Below, piece after piece: positions 38,488-48,383 of a stretch of DNA of 64,000 bases. Position 1 is the first letter of the stretch. Each line of letters starts with the position of its first letter. The translations under genes and the position numbers were made by a program. The notes under the pieces were generated by a model, which was not told the origin of the DNA, did no database searches, and worked only from the letters and a program-made list of their open reading frames with translations. The stretch comes from CAVQBP01 sp963782475 (GTDB lineage: Bacteria > Bacteroidota > Ignavibacteria > Ignavibacteriales > Ignavibacteriaceae), in the NCBI GenBank assembly GCA_963782475.1, contig CAWAJW010000012.1:1116001-1180000 (forward strand), in the 5' to 3' direction.

Positions 38488-39372
38488 ATGAATCGCAGAT
38501 TATTAGCCATAAAATATTTATTAATTTTATTCTTTTTTTCAATCCCGGTAGATGCACAAATCCTAAATGGCGGTTTTGAAAATTGGTCAAATAATTTTAA
38601 TCCCGATAATTGGATTACCAACAATTCATTTGTATACACATCCATATCAAAATCAACAGACAAACATTCGGGACAATATGCCCTAAAAGGAGAAGTAGTA
38701 AATTTTGACAGCAGTTCTATTCCTCCTATACTTTTTGGCGGAGCGGATGGACAGGGTTTTATGGTTACTAAAAGATATGCTTCTTTGGACGGTTATTATA
38801 AGTTCAAGCCGGTTGCCGGTGATGTTCTGAATATTGTTATTAAAATGTACAAAGATAATTTCCCTTTAGCTGTTTTGGATACTACTCTACAGTCCTCTTC
38901 TACTTACATTGAATTTAGTCTTCCTATTAAATATTCAAATTCGGATATTCCGGATCGAATATTCCTTGAAACTATTATCTCCGATACGACAGGTTCTGTA
39001 CCTGCACATGTAGGTTCTAATTTCTTTTTAGATGATATTGAATTAACTGGTGAATCTGTTGCTGGTGTGACAAATGCCGTTGTACAAGTACCGGCAAAAT
39101 TCAAAGTGTATCAGAATTACCCGAATCCTTTTAATCCATCGACTACAATAAGATATTCAATACCTGAAACCGGTAATGTTTCAATAAATATTTACGATAT
39201 TGAAGGAAATTTAATTTCAACGCTCCTAAATAATAAACAAAGTCCAGGTACTTATGAAGTTACATGGAACGGGAAAAACAAACAGGGTACACTGGTTGTA
39301 AGCGGAGTTTATTTCTATAAAATTCAGGCGGGAAATTTAAGCAAAGTATCAAAAATGCTTTTATTAAAATAA
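38488..39372 (+). CDS. Type IX secreted protein with PCMD-like beta-sandwich (paralogue 2)
   Basis: A 294-residue protein. Signal peptide ends at VDAQ (about residue 24). LNGGFENWSNNFNPDNWIT mirrors NSFENWANGDPVGW of the previous gene, and YASLDGYYKFKPVAGDVLNI mirrors its YGSLIGYYKFAP. The sorting domain has NYPNPFNPSTTIRYSI and ends KMLLLK. The two proteins are a tandem duplication that has diverged strongly. They would be surface-attached or released through type IX secretion; ligand unknown. Confidence 0.82.
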   Translation: MNRRLLAIKYLLILFFFSIPVDAQILNGGFENWSNNFNPDNWITNNSFVYTSISKSTDKHSGQYALKGEVVNFDSSSIPPILFGGADGQGFMVTKRYASLDGYYKFKPVAGDVLNIVIKMYKDNFPLAVLDTTLQSSSTYIEFSLPIKYSNSDIPDRIFLETIISDTTGSVPAHVGSNFFLDDIELTGESVAGVTNAVVQVPAKFKVYQNYPNPFNPSTTIRYSIPETGNVSINIYDIEGNLISTLLNNKQSPGTYEVTWNGKNKQGTLVVSGVYFYKIQAGNLSKVSKMLLLK

Positions 39373-39402
39373 AAAAATGATTGTAACTCATTGTAATATA
39401 TA

Positions 39403-39470
39403 AGCCACTAATTAACATGAATTACTTTAAATATCATTTACATTTTAGTAATAGCTGCTAATTCGTGGCT
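39403..39470. repeat. Imperfect long-spaced inverted repeat
   Basis: AGCCACTAATTA (39403-39414) and TAATTCGTGGCT (39459-39470) are inverted with 11 of 12 bases matching and a 44-base loop. It lies between convergent type IX cargo genes and could be a bidirectional transcription end or a remnant of a dispersed element. Confidence 0.5.
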
Positions 39471-39517
39471 AGAATGAAGTCTGTAAATAAATTCCCCTGT
39501 AACTTTTTATGAGAATA

Positions 39518-41275
39518 TTATTTCAGAACAACCAGCTTTTTTATCGAACTGTAACTGCCGGCTTTCAGCCTATAATAGTAAACGCCGCTTGGAATTTCTG
39601 AGGCATTAAATGAAACTTCATAGTTACCCGCATTCTTATATTCATTTACTATTGTAGTAATTTCTTTCCCTAGTGTATCAAAGATGACTATTTCTACTTG
39701 AGAACCATCAGCAATTGAATATTTTATTTTTGTAGATGGGTTAAATGGATTAGGATAATTTTGCCTCAGGATATAGTTTAACTTGTTCCCTGATTCGTCA
39801 ACAGAACTTACTGTGGGAACAGTAAAATGTATAATTTTGCTTATATTCTGAGAGGCTGGATCCAAAGTTAAATATCTGGTCATTTTTAAAGAAACAGTAT
39901 AGTTATTAGCTGTCATAGCGGATGCTTTAATTGTACAAAGAATTTCATACTTAGTTAGAGGAGCTAAACTTAAATTATTTGGTTCAACTTTTAAATTACT
40001 CGCAGAGATTCTACCACCGGTCAAGGATAAACTTACTGAATCAGGTGTATTATAAGGATTAATAATCCCAATAGAAATAGTTGTATCCTGTTTAACTTCT
40101 CCTAAATTAATTTCTCCGTCTTCCGTGAACCTGGATTCCGGATGTTCACAGTTAAGCATCTCCTCTTCATTTAAAGCATAAACATAACTATTAGAACATC
40201 CAAAAATAATTTTATTATTGATTACGATGGGAGATGAATGAGTCTGGCTGTTTATGATAAAACGGTTTACAATTTTACCAGAAATTTTATTAACGGCATA
40301 CAAACAACCTGTCTTATCAGCTGACTCCATTCCTGTTCCAAAGTAAACATTATCATCCTTAACAAAAGGAGTTCCAAATATCCGTCCGCTAAAGTTCTTT
40401 TTCCATATGAGTTTTCTGGAAACGAGCCCGAAGCTATGCAGTATTTGCTGATTGGAACTTCCAATAAATAATAATGAATCTGATATTGCCGGTCCTCCCA
40501 AAATCCACATATTATTGGGATCGGAATACCACCAGACTTTACTACCATTCTGCGCATCTAAGCCGTAAAGATGACAATGACGTCCGCCAAAATAAACTAT
40601 ATCATCTTTTAATATTGGATTAGTTAATATTGCCGGATCCTGCCACAATTTTTCAGGATTCGTATCGTATTGCCATACTTTTTCTTTGGTGTTCAAATCA
40701 TAACAATAAAATTTCCCGCTGCACTCTCCGAAATATATTTTATTGTCATAAATTGCCGGTTTAACATGTATGCCAACACCTCTATCTTTTGTATCGATCC
40801 TAAAGACTTCTTCCCCGGTCTGAATATTAACGCCTATAACCTGTCCTCTTTCACTTCCAACATAGGCAACTCCATTGAAAATATTTGGTGAAGAATGGAA
40901 ACAATCCCAGGCATCATAATGGTTGGTAACACTGCCATCTGTAATGGTAACTTTCCATTTTTCAGTACCATCCATATTCAACCCATAAAGAACATTTCCA
41001 CTTTCAAAGCAGATTACATTGTTTGAATATGCAGCAGTTGATAGGATCTTATTTCCGGCTTTATAATGCCATATCTCTGAACCAGCATTTAAATCTATTG
41101 CATAAAAAATGCTGTCTTCACTTCCTATAAAAACTATATCATTAACCACTAATGGTGTGGAATAAACTATACCTCCCGTTTTGAACTTCCAGGATACAAC
41201 TTCGCCGGCAATAGTAAAGCTTTGAAAGGTAAGCAGTATTAAAAGTGTTTGAAATGTTTTGATCATTATATTCAT
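39518..41275 (-). CDS. Type IX secreted PQQ-like beta-propeller protein
   Basis: A 585-residue protein with signal peptide (to TIAG). Residues about 25-370 are PQQ/BamB-type propeller repeats with the pattern VYVGSERGQVIGVNIQTGEE, KVWQYDTNPEK and WWYSDPN. Residues about 385-485 are Ig-like. The last 80 residues are a type IX sorting domain (NYPNPFNPSTKIKYSI, end KKLVVLK). No redox-cofactor residues can be assigned, so it is likely a binding or structural surface protein, not a dehydrogenase. Confidence 0.85.
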   Translation of the reverse strand: MNIMIKTFQTLLILLTFQSFTIAGEVVSWKFKTGGIVYSTPLVVNDIVFIGSEDSIFYAIDLNAGSEIWHYKAGNKILSTAAYSNNVICFESGNVLYGLNMDGTEKWKVTITDGSVTNHYDAWDCFHSSPNIFNGVAYVGSERGQVIGVNIQTGEEVFRIDTKDRGVGIHVKPAIYDNKIYFGECSGKFYCYDLNTKEKVWQYDTNPEKLWQDPAILTNPILKDDIVYFGGRHCHLYGLDAQNGSKVWWYSDPNNMWILGGPAISDSLLFIGSSNQQILHSFGLVSRKLIWKKNFSGRIFGTPFVKDDNVYFGTGMESADKTGCLYAVNKISGKIVNRFIINSQTHSSPIVINNKIIFGCSNSYVYALNEEEMLNCEHPESRFTEDGEINLGEVKQDTTISIGIINPYNTPDSVSLSLTGGRISASNLKVEPNNLSLAPLTKYEILCTIKASAMTANNYTVSLKMTRYLTLDPASQNISKIIHFTVPTVSSVDESGNKLNYILRQNYPNPFNPSTKIKYSIADGSQVEIVIFDTLGKEITTIVNEYKNAGNYEVSFNASEIPSGVYYYRLKAGSYSSIKKLVVLK

Positions 41276-41373
41276 TTATCCTCCGTGTTAATATTAGTTT
41301 GAATTACGGGGTGTATTTTAATATAATGATATGATTAGTTCGTCTTCAAAGGAGCAGAATGCTTTTATCACTA

Positions 41374-42507
41374 CTACTTTATCAATTGATTTTCATAACT
41401 CCTTCTATATTGCGTGGGAGTCATACCCGTAAATTTTTTGAACGCATTATTAAAGGAAGATTTACTATTATAACCAACTTCATAAAGTATTTCGAGTATA
41501 GTCTTAAATCTATCAGATTTCTCCGAAAGCAATTTCTTGGATTCATGAACTCTATAGCTGTTTATAAAATCATAAAAATTCTGATTCAATTTGTTATTTA
41601 TAACTTCGGAAAGTGCACGATAGGGAATTAATACTTGCTCAGCAAGGTCCATGAGAGTAATATCAGGATTTAAATAAGGTTTTTTTTCTTCCATGTAAAG
41701 GGAGAGTTTTTCTAAATATTGCTCCTCAAGTGATTTTGAAAGGAAAGGTTTTTTAACCGGCTGAACCTCAAGTATCCCCGAAAAAATCTCCGGTTGTTTT
41801 AAACCTTTATAAATGACGATATTTACAAACAAAAATAAAAGTAGCCTTGAAATTATTAACGGATACTCTTGCGATAATCCAAAAATTCCATTAAAGTACA
41901 TCCAGATATCTGCTGACCATTTTACAGAAAAACCTGCCAGGACAAAAACCATCCATGAGAGATTTATTTTTTCTATTGAAGAAAAAGAGCTCTTAATATT
42001 TGCTCTGTAATCAATAATAACTTTTAGAGCAGCCAGAAGATAAAAGAAAATTATAAGATGGATCAGGCCAAGTATAAGCTGATCGGAAAATGGCGAAAAA
42101 ACCGCATGTCCTAATATCAATTCTCTTTTTGTAGCAGCATTCCTTAGATGAAAAGTAAACAATAAGAATAAAAAATGAGCTGTAAAAGGTAACAGATGTA
42201 AAAGGTCTTTTCTTTTAAATCTAAAATTAATATTTATAAGAGAACGGGTATAAAAATAAATTCCCGGTCCCCATAATACCGTAAATGAACTTCCGAAGAA
42301 AAATGCATGAGGGAAATATTCTAATGTATAAGGAAATAATCTGAAGCTTATGAAATTGGAAATGCATAATGCTTTTGAAAATAAAAACAGGGCGAGAATT
42401 TTGTTTGATAACCCTTTTTTCTGATTATTGAAAAGAAGAAATGGTGTAAGTGAAAGAATTTGAAAGAACAATACAAAAAGAATAATATCAATAAATCCCA
42501 CTTTCAT
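41374..42507 (-). CDS. Membrane AraC-family regulator (7TM sensor plus HTH)
   Basis: A 377-residue protein with about seven hydrophobic segments in residues 1-240 (FIDIILFVLFFQILSL, LLFLFVNIVIYKG) and a cytoplasmic AraC-type double HTH at about 275-373 (MDLAEQVLIPYRALSEVI, FKTILEILYEVGYNSKSSF, FTGMTPTQYRRS). It would sense a signal in the membrane or periplasm and control transcription directly. No clear target is linked; the neighbour downstream is the propeller cargo gene on the same strand, 98 bases away. Confidence 0.85.
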   Translation of the reverse strand: MKVGFIDIILFVLFFQILSLTPFLLFNNQKKGLSNKILALFLFSKALCISNFISFRLFPYTLEYFPHAFFFGSSFTVLWGPGIYFYTRSLININFRFKRKDLLHLLPFTAHFLFLLFTFHLRNAATKRELILGHAVFSPFSDQLILGLIHLIIFFYLLAALKVIIDYRANIKSSFSSIEKINLSWMVFVLAGFSVKWSADIWMYFNGIFGLSQEYPLIISRLLLFLFVNIVIYKGLKQPEIFSGILEVQPVKKPFLSKSLEEQYLEKLSLYMEEKKPYLNPDITLMDLAEQVLIPYRALSEVINNKLNQNFYDFINSYRVHESKKLLSEKSDRFKTILEILYEVGYNSKSSFNNAFKKFTGMTPTQYRRSYENQLIK

Positions 42508-42899
42508 TTTGTGCCCCGTTTTAATGGACGAAATTTAGAACTGTAATTCCAAATGTCCAACTATTAAATTAAGCCAACGGTCAATATTAATTAAATAATT
42601 GGTAGTTTTTGCTTTAATTCGAAAAATATCTTTGTAGATTTTATTCCATAATAAATTATTGCAGGAAGTAATTAAAATCGTCTTTTTTTATGCAGACTGT
42701 GTTTTAGCAAACGGTAATATTGCTCTTCGCGCCCGATTATTTAATTTGAAGAATTCGTTTCTGAAAGAAATTTAACATAATTTCTTTATCTTATCCACAT
42801 TTAAACTGATTCGGGTATTTATGATAAAATAATTGAAGGCAACAATTATAATATAATATTCGTGGTTTTTTCATAATTTTTATTCTATTCTTAATAGAC
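42508..42899. other. Intergenic region between AraC-type regulator and macro-domain gene
   Basis: This 392-base divergent spacer has no open frame of note. It holds TATCTTTG (42627-42634), a candidate -7 element for the + strand. I see no riboswitch, tRNA or operator that I can support. Confidence 0.6.
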
Positions 42900-43427
42900 A
42901 TGAGAAAAATAATGAAGACAAAAATAGAAATCGTTCTGGGTGATATAACAAAACAAAAAGTAGACGCTATTGTAAATGCTGCAAATACTTCCTTGTTAGG
43001 CGGCGGAGGAGTGGATGGAGCAATTCATAGAGCTGCCGGACCTGAATTGTTGGCATTCAATAAAAAACTTGGAGGCTGTCCGACCGGGGAAGTAAAAATT
43101 TCTCCCGGTTTTAATCTTCCCGCTAAATATATCATCCATACAGTTGGACCAATATGGAATGGAGGAGAAAGAAATGAGGAGATACTTTTAGCCGGATGCT
43201 ATAAAAATTGTCTATCAATAGCAGTGGAAAATCGTATAAAATCTTTAGCATTTCCTTCTATTAGTACTGGGGTATATAGATTTCCTCTGGAACGTGCAGC
43301 GACCATTGCTTTAACCGAAACCAAAAATTTCATAGATAAAAATGATTACCTTGATGAAGTAATATTTGTTTGTTTCGATGATAATGCAAAGGGAATTTAT
43401 ATCAAAATTTATAGCAAATTGTTTTAA
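42900..43427 (+). CDS. Macro-domain O-acetyl-ADP-ribose deacetylase (YmdB-like)
   Basis: A 175-residue single macro domain: IVLGDITKQKVDAIVNAANT (Asp and Asn for adenine and ribose), GGGGVDGAIHRAAG (glycine loop and catalytic Asp), KYIIHTVGPIW, and LAFPSISTGVYRFP. This is the YmdB/MacroD signature. It removes the acetyl group from O-acetyl-ADP-ribose or ADP-ribose from proteins. The true start could be MKT at 42912. It stands alone. Confidence 0.92.
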   Translation: MRKIMKTKIEIVLGDITKQKVDAIVNAANTSLLGGGGVDGAIHRAAGPELLAFNKKLGGCPTGEVKISPGFNLPAKYIIHTVGPIWNGGERNEEILLAGCYKNCLSIAVENRIKSLAFPSISTGVYRFPLERAATIALTETKNFIDKNDYLDEVIFVCFDDNAKGIYIKIYSKLF

Positions 43428-43534
43428 AGTTGTACTGTTTTTTACTCATTCCTGAATATTAATATATACATACAATTTTTAATAAAGAAGTTTTTCCTTC
43501 CTAAATAAAAAAGAATAGAGGCACTTAAATTGCC

Positions 43535-44287
43535 ATGCTCCTGAAAAAGCGGGAATTTAAAATGCATACTAAATACTTTATTATTATTTCACTTTCTCTC
43601 ATGTTTTTTTCTTGTGCCTCACTTCCTGTCTACAGAACAAGCTCTCTTGATAACGACAAATATTTCGATTCCGGCAGGGAAATCATTTCCAAAGAGAATG
43701 ATAAATTTAAAATTTTGTTGAATTTTGAAAGTCAGTCCGGATCTGATTTAATTTTTTATTTGACTATCTACAATAATTCAGATGAATCAATCCTGATAGA
43801 TCCATCAGCAATATATGCGGAAATTAAAGAAGCCAATTATCCCGAAAAATCAGATAGGAAAATTTTTGTAAACAATCCGGAAGATGAAATCGGACAAATA
43901 GACAAAAATATAAATCAGACTAATTCGAATGCGTCATTTAAAGCGGGAGTATTCCTTCTGGGATCATTTGCCAATCTTGCAGAATCAATTGCCACTATAG
44001 GAAAAAACAAAACTGATGAGCAGATTGAAGAAGAAGATAGAGCAAGTGAAGATTTGCAAAGTTCCATAGAAGAAAATAAAGCAGAGTACGATGAAAAAAT
44101 GAATTCTTTGAATCAGCAGAAAAACTATTGGGAAAATGAAGCTCTCAGAAAAACTACGTTAAGAAGAAATGAAAACATTTCCGGTTATATCCACCTGACG
44201 GTTAATCCGGACATCTTGTTATTTAATTTAATCATTCCCATAGAAAACGATGTATTTGAATTACATTACAAGTTGAATGAAATTTAA
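43535..44287 (+). CDS. Lipoprotein of unknown function
   Basis: I prefer the in-frame start at 43562 (MHTKYFIIISLSLMFFSC), which gives a normal lipoprotein signal with lipobox FFSC; the upstream ATG adds nine charged residues. The mature part is about 220 residues with a beta-rich first half (FKILLNFESQSGSDLIFYLT) and a coiled-coil segment of many E, K and Q residues (about 160-215). No family recognised. It converges on the EamA transporter gene with a one-base gap. Confidence 0.6.
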   Translation: MLLKKREFKMHTKYFIIISLSLMFFSCASLPVYRTSSLDNDKYFDSGREIISKENDKFKILLNFESQSGSDLIFYLTIYNNSDESILIDPSAIYAEIKEANYPEKSDRKIFVNNPEDEIGQIDKNINQTNSNASFKAGVFLLGSFANLAESIATIGKNKTDEQIEEEDRASEDLQSSIEENKAEYDEKMNSLNQQKNYWENEALRKTTLRRNENISGYIHLTVNPDILLFNLIIPIENDVFELHYKLNEI

Positions 44288-44288
44288 T

Positions 44289-45194
44289 TTATCTCAAAAA
44301 TAATATTGCTACGCCGCCAACAGCCATGAATGCTCCTGCAATTGCTCTCCAGTTTAATCTCTCCTTGTAATAAAATTTTACCAAAGGCAGCATAATAACA
44401 GGGACCATAGCCATTAATGTTGAGGCAATTCCTACTTTTGTATATTCAATTGAAATAAGGCTGAAAGTTATTCCCAGGAACGGCCCTAAAATGGTGCCTA
44501 TTATTGTAGCAGCCAGAGCCTTTGTATCTTTGGAATAAATTTTAACCGGGTTTTTATATCTTCTTACAGCCAATGCAACTATCAGCATAATAGCTACAGA
44601 TGATGAAATCCGTACAAAAGTTGCTACAAAACCGTTTATATTTCCTTCTACAAAAGCAAGTTTTGCGAAGATTAAACCCGATGCCTGGCCTAATGCTCCA
44701 AGAAAACCATAAAATATTCCGAGTTTATTTGTCTTTACCTTGGTATGATGAATTTCTTTTTTTTCAATAATGACTATAAAAATACCGCTTAAAGTAATTA
44801 ACATTCCTAACAGCCCGCCTAATGAAATAGTTTCATCCAAAAATATTAAAGCTAAAATGGTGCTTATTGCAGGCACAAAAGCCATAATTATCATCCCTAC
44901 TCTTGCTCCTATATATTGAAAAGCTTTAAATAGAAAAGTATCACCTAAAACAAGGCCTGCGATACCGCTTAAGACAAGGAAATAAATTTGTAAATAGGAG
45001 ATAGAATAATTTATGTTTCCAACTATAATTGTTAAAAAGAGCAGGATTAGGGCCAGCAGCATCCTATTAATATTTAACTGTAAAGAGCCAATCCTTGTTG
45101 AAGCAGCTGTAAATGCAATGGAAGTTCCCGACCAGAGAAATGCAGTAATTAATGCACTAATTTCGCCAAGATAAGCCATAGGATACTCTATCAA
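44289..45194 (-). CDS. DMT-superfamily transporter, EamA type
   Basis: A 301-residue protein with ten predicted helices arranged as two EamA repeats (ALITAFLWSGTSIAF at the start of repeat 1; GIFYGFLGALGQASGLIFAK at the start of repeat 2). Members move small metabolites or act as drug/metabolite exporters. The substrate cannot be deduced. It lies just downstream of enolase on the same strand but a strong terminator separates them. Confidence 0.85.
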   Translation of the reverse strand: MIEYPMAYLGEISALITAFLWSGTSIAFTAASTRIGSLQLNINRMLLALILLFLTIIVGNINYSISYLQIYFLVLSGIAGLVLGDTFLFKAFQYIGARVGMIIMAFVPAISTILALIFLDETISLGGLLGMLITLSGIFIVIIEKKEIHHTKVKTNKLGIFYGFLGALGQASGLIFAKLAFVEGNINGFVATFVRISSSVAIMLIVALAVRRYKNPVKIYSKDTKALAATIIGTILGPFLGITFSLISIEYTKVGIASTLMAMVPVIMLPLVKFYYKERLNWRAIAGAFMAVGGVAILFLR

Positions 45195-45267
45195 AAAATA
45201 GATTGTTAAAAAAATCTTTTGTTGCTATTGTCTTTTAATAAATAAATCTAAATTAAATTGCAGGTAT

Positions 45268-45293
45268 AAAAAAAGCCGCCAAAATTGACGGCT
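45268..45293 (-). terminator. Rho-independent terminator of enolase
   Basis: On the minus strand AGCCGTC pairs with GGCGGCT (one G-T pair) across a six-base loop and is followed by T7. It starts about 25 bases after the enolase stop and should end that transcript before the transporter gene. Confidence 0.85.
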
Positions 45294-45317
45294 TATAAAC
45301 AAAATATTTATCAAATC

Positions 45318-46613
45318 TTATACTTTATAATTTATTGCGGACATACCTGGGAAAAGTGCAACTTCTCCAAGCTCCCCTTCTATCCTTAACAGCTGGTTGT
45401 ATTTTGCTATTCTATCTGTTCTGGATATCGAACCTGTTTTTATCTGTCCCGCATTAGTTGCTACTGCAATGTCTGCTATAGTAGTGTCTTCAGTTTCACC
45501 GGAACGGTGGCTGATGACATTTGTGTAACCTGCTTTCTTTGCCATTTCAATAGCATCGAGCGTTTCTGTGAGTGTACCAATCTGGTTTACTTTGATAAGG
45601 ATTGAATTAGTTACACCGTTTTCAATTCCTTTAGCTAACCTTTTGGTGTTAGTTACAAAAAGATCATCACCAACAAGCTGTATTTTTTTACCGAGTTTAT
45701 CTGTAAGCATTTTCCAGCCGTCCCAATCATCTTCTGCCAGACCGTCTTCAATAGAAATGATTGGATATTTTGATACCCAATCAGCCCAGTAGTCAATCAT
45801 TTTTTCTTTAGGAATTATTTTGTCAGGTGCGGACTTGAATAAATGATAAGCATCTTTATCCTTTAGATAAAATTCGCTTGCTGCAGGGTCCAGGGCAATA
45901 AAAATATCTTTCCCGATTTTGTATCCTGCTTTTTCAACTGCCTCAAGAATTACCTCTACGGCTTCTTCATTAGATTTTAAATTAGGAGCAAATCCTCCTT
46001 CATCTCCCACAGCAGTATTGTAACCTTTTTTATGCAGTACGGATTTTAAGGAATGAAAAGTTTCGGCTCCCATTCTTAGTGCTTCACGAAAATTAGGAGC
46101 GCCAGCCGGCATTATCATAAATTCCTGGAAATCTACGTTATTATCCGCATGTTTTCCGCCATTTAAAATGTTCATCATAGGTACAGGAAGAGTACGCGCA
46201 TTTACACCACCTATATATCTATATAATGGTAAAGTAAAAGTTTCTGCAGCAGCCTTAGCAACTGCAAGGGATACACCTAGTATTGCGTTTGCGCCAAGTA
46301 CACTCTTATTTTCGGTCCCGTCCAAGTTTATTAAAATTTGATCAATTGCAGCCTGATCCGTTGCATCCAAATCTAAAATTTCATTAATGATTTTTTCATT
46401 AACATTTTCTACAGCTTTTAATACTCCTTTCCCGCCGTACCTGCTTTTATCACCGTCCCTAAGTTCAACAGCTTCATGCTCACCGGTAGATGCACCGCTT
46501 GGAACTGCAGCTCTACCGACGATACCGCTTTCAAGTTGAACTTCAACTTCCAAAGTAGGATTACCTCTTGAATCTAAAATTTCTCTTGCTAAAACATCCA
46601 CTATATTGGTCAT
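45318..46613 (-). CDS. eno: Enolase (phosphopyruvate hydratase)
   Basis: A 431-residue protein of normal length. It has the N-terminal AREILDSRGNPTLEVEV, SGASTGEHEAVELRDG, GDEGGFAPNL, the metal ligands around SIEDGLAEDDWDGW and VGDDLFVTN, and the signature ILIKVNQIGTLTET followed by ISHRSGETED. It converts 2-phosphoglycerate to phosphoenolpyruvate in glycolysis. It is single-gene and ends in a strong terminator. Confidence 0.98.
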   Translation of the reverse strand: MTNIVDVLAREILDSRGNPTLEVEVQLESGIVGRAAVPSGASTGEHEAVELRDGDKSRYGGKGVLKAVENVNEKIINEILDLDATDQAAIDQILINLDGTENKSVLGANAILGVSLAVAKAAAETFTLPLYRYIGGVNARTLPVPMMNILNGGKHADNNVDFQEFMIMPAGAPNFREALRMGAETFHSLKSVLHKKGYNTAVGDEGGFAPNLKSNEEAVEVILEAVEKAGYKIGKDIFIALDPAASEFYLKDKDAYHLFKSAPDKIIPKEKMIDYWADWVSKYPIISIEDGLAEDDWDGWKMLTDKLGKKIQLVGDDLFVTNTKRLAKGIENGVTNSILIKVNQIGTLTETLDAIEMAKKAGYTNVISHRSGETEDTTIADIAVATNAGQIKTGSISRTDRIAKYNQLLRIEGELGEVALFPGMSAINYKV

Positions 46614-47111
46614 TTATTTCCCTTTATAAATTATTTTCATTAATAAGTTATTTTAAAATGTAAAAATACGAAGGAACTGATTAAATTTCTACTAATTGAA
46701 TTAATATCTAGTTGAATATTATAATCAAGATATTCTCTAACTTAATTCTTCTTCTTTTGAAATATATTTTTTCCCTGTCAACCTTTGTATCAATATCAAT
46801 TCATTAATTATTAATTATAGTGTTGCTTATGATCTCCTTTTTGCTATTTTTGTTTGCAACATAATTCTTATTATGAAACATTAAACGTTAAAAAAGGTGG
46901 AGTTTTTAATTGTTTAAGGGGTTTATTTTACGGCATACCTTTTGGCAATGACAAGGGAAAAACTGGTTAAATATAAAATGACTGGTAAAGAAAACATCCT
47001 AATAACATTTTACGCCAATAAATTCTATCAATTAAACACTATAGTATAAAAAACAGAATCTTATAATTTTGATATAAAAAAAATGTATGTTAAAAAGCAT
47101 AATCTAGTATC
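46614..47111. other. Long divergent intergenic region between enolase and OmpA gene
   Basis: A 498-base AT-rich spacer. It holds TATTTTTG (46845-46852), a candidate -7 element, with TGTTG about 20 bases before it. A 33-codon open frame near 46949 is too short and unsupported. Nothing else can be called. Confidence 0.55.
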
Positions 47112-48227
47112 ATGAAAAATCATATACATTTAAAAATAATTAGTTTAATATTTATATTTAATTTTTATGCTTTCGGGCAAACATTTAAATCAAGCTGGAG
47201 TCTGGAATTCGGGGGAACTTATCCAAGGTTTGTCGGGATTACTAATCCTTCATATTCTTCAACGGTTGGATACGGTGCATTCGTCTCTTTAAAAAGAAAT
47301 TTATCGGAGCACTCCGGGTTAAGGTTTTCACTAAACTATAATCTTCTTGAATCGGATTATGACCTCAATGCAAATTCTGAAGTTGAGAAGTTAAATCTAT
47401 TTGCAGGTAATTTAGATTACCTTTATTATCTTGCTCCTTGCGAACCTGTGTCGCCATACGCTATTTTTGGTTTAGGAGGGATAATTTTCAAACCTCAGAA
47501 TTCTCCAAATAAGTCGTATGATAAAACCATATCAGCTTATCAGATGAACTTAGGGCTGGGAATTGAGTGGCATATTACTGATGATTGGAATATTATTACG
47601 GAATTGAGCCATCACACTGCCTCAACAAACGATCTTGATGGTAGAGACGACCTGACAAATAAAGGATTATTCGGGAGTACAGCCGATTCTTATATGAAAT
47701 TTGATCTGGGTTTAGTCTATTATTTTTCTAAAGGAGAACCTTCAAAATTATGCCAGCTCTATTCAGGGTTAAGTGTTCTTGAACCAAAAGAAATTGATTA
47801 TAATAAAATCGAGGAAATGATTAAGCGAAATCAGCCTAAAGTAGAAAATAAAGATATGGTTGTAGGACAGCCGGTTGAACATAAAACCGAACATTGGATA
47901 CTGGTTGGTGTTAATTTTAATTTAAATAGTGCGCAGCTAAGAAATGATTCATATCCGATTTTGTTCTATTCCTTCCAGGTGCTGCAAAATAATCCTGATA
48001 TGAATGTTGAAATTCAAGGATTTACCGATAATACCGGCTCGGAAAAATTTAATCTGAAATTATCTGAAAAAAGAGCAGAAACAGTAAAAGACTACCTGGT
48101 GTCTAAGGGAATTGAGGCTGATAGACTTACTGTGAAAGGCTATGGAGAAGACAATCCTATAGCAAAAAATAATACTGCTGAAGGAAGAGCCTTAAATAGA
48201 AGAATTGAATTTAAAATATTAAAATAA
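47112..48227 (+). CDS. OmpA-family outer-membrane protein (barrel plus peptidoglycan-binding domain)
   Basis: A 371-residue protein. Signal peptide (to FYAFGQ), an eight-stranded barrel (residues about 25-215; SLEFGGTYPRF, LRFSLNYNLL, FDLGLVYYF) and an OmpA C-terminal domain (about 255-371) with VNFNLNSAQL, EIQGFTDNTG, and LNRRIEFKIL. It links the outer membrane to peptidoglycan. Standard housekeeping type; unlike the OmpA-domain protein at 2888 it has a true barrel. Confidence 0.9.
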   Translation: MKNHIHLKIISLIFIFNFYAFGQTFKSSWSLEFGGTYPRFVGITNPSYSSTVGYGAFVSLKRNLSEHSGLRFSLNYNLLESDYDLNANSEVEKLNLFAGNLDYLYYLAPCEPVSPYAIFGLGGIIFKPQNSPNKSYDKTISAYQMNLGLGIEWHITDDWNIITELSHHTASTNDLDGRDDLTNKGLFGSTADSYMKFDLGLVYYFSKGEPSKLCQLYSGLSVLEPKEIDYNKIEEMIKRNQPKVENKDMVVGQPVEHKTEHWILVGVNFNLNSAQLRNDSYPILFYSFQVLQNNPDMNVEIQGFTDNTGSEKFNLKLSEKRAETVKDYLVSKGIEADRLTVKGYGEDNPIAKNNTAEGRALNRRIEFKILK

Positions 48228-48383
48228 AAAGATATTTAATTAAGATAGCAGGGGAGACGAAATTGTGATGCTTTATATAAAGATTAACTTTTGTGATTAC
48301 TTAGATTTTATAAGATTGTTTTTATTATAATTTTTTATAACGGTAACTAGAAAATTTGAAAACAAGAAAAAAGCAGGACGGAA

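Noticed and set aside
39518..41275. PQQ-dependent dehydrogenase
   Set aside because: The propeller repeats are BamB-like; no PQQ or calcium ligands or cytochrome domain, and a type IX sorting tail is present.
46949..47050. Short open frame in the enolase-OmpA spacer
   Set aside because: Only 33 codons, no Shine-Dalgarno, no recognisable motif.
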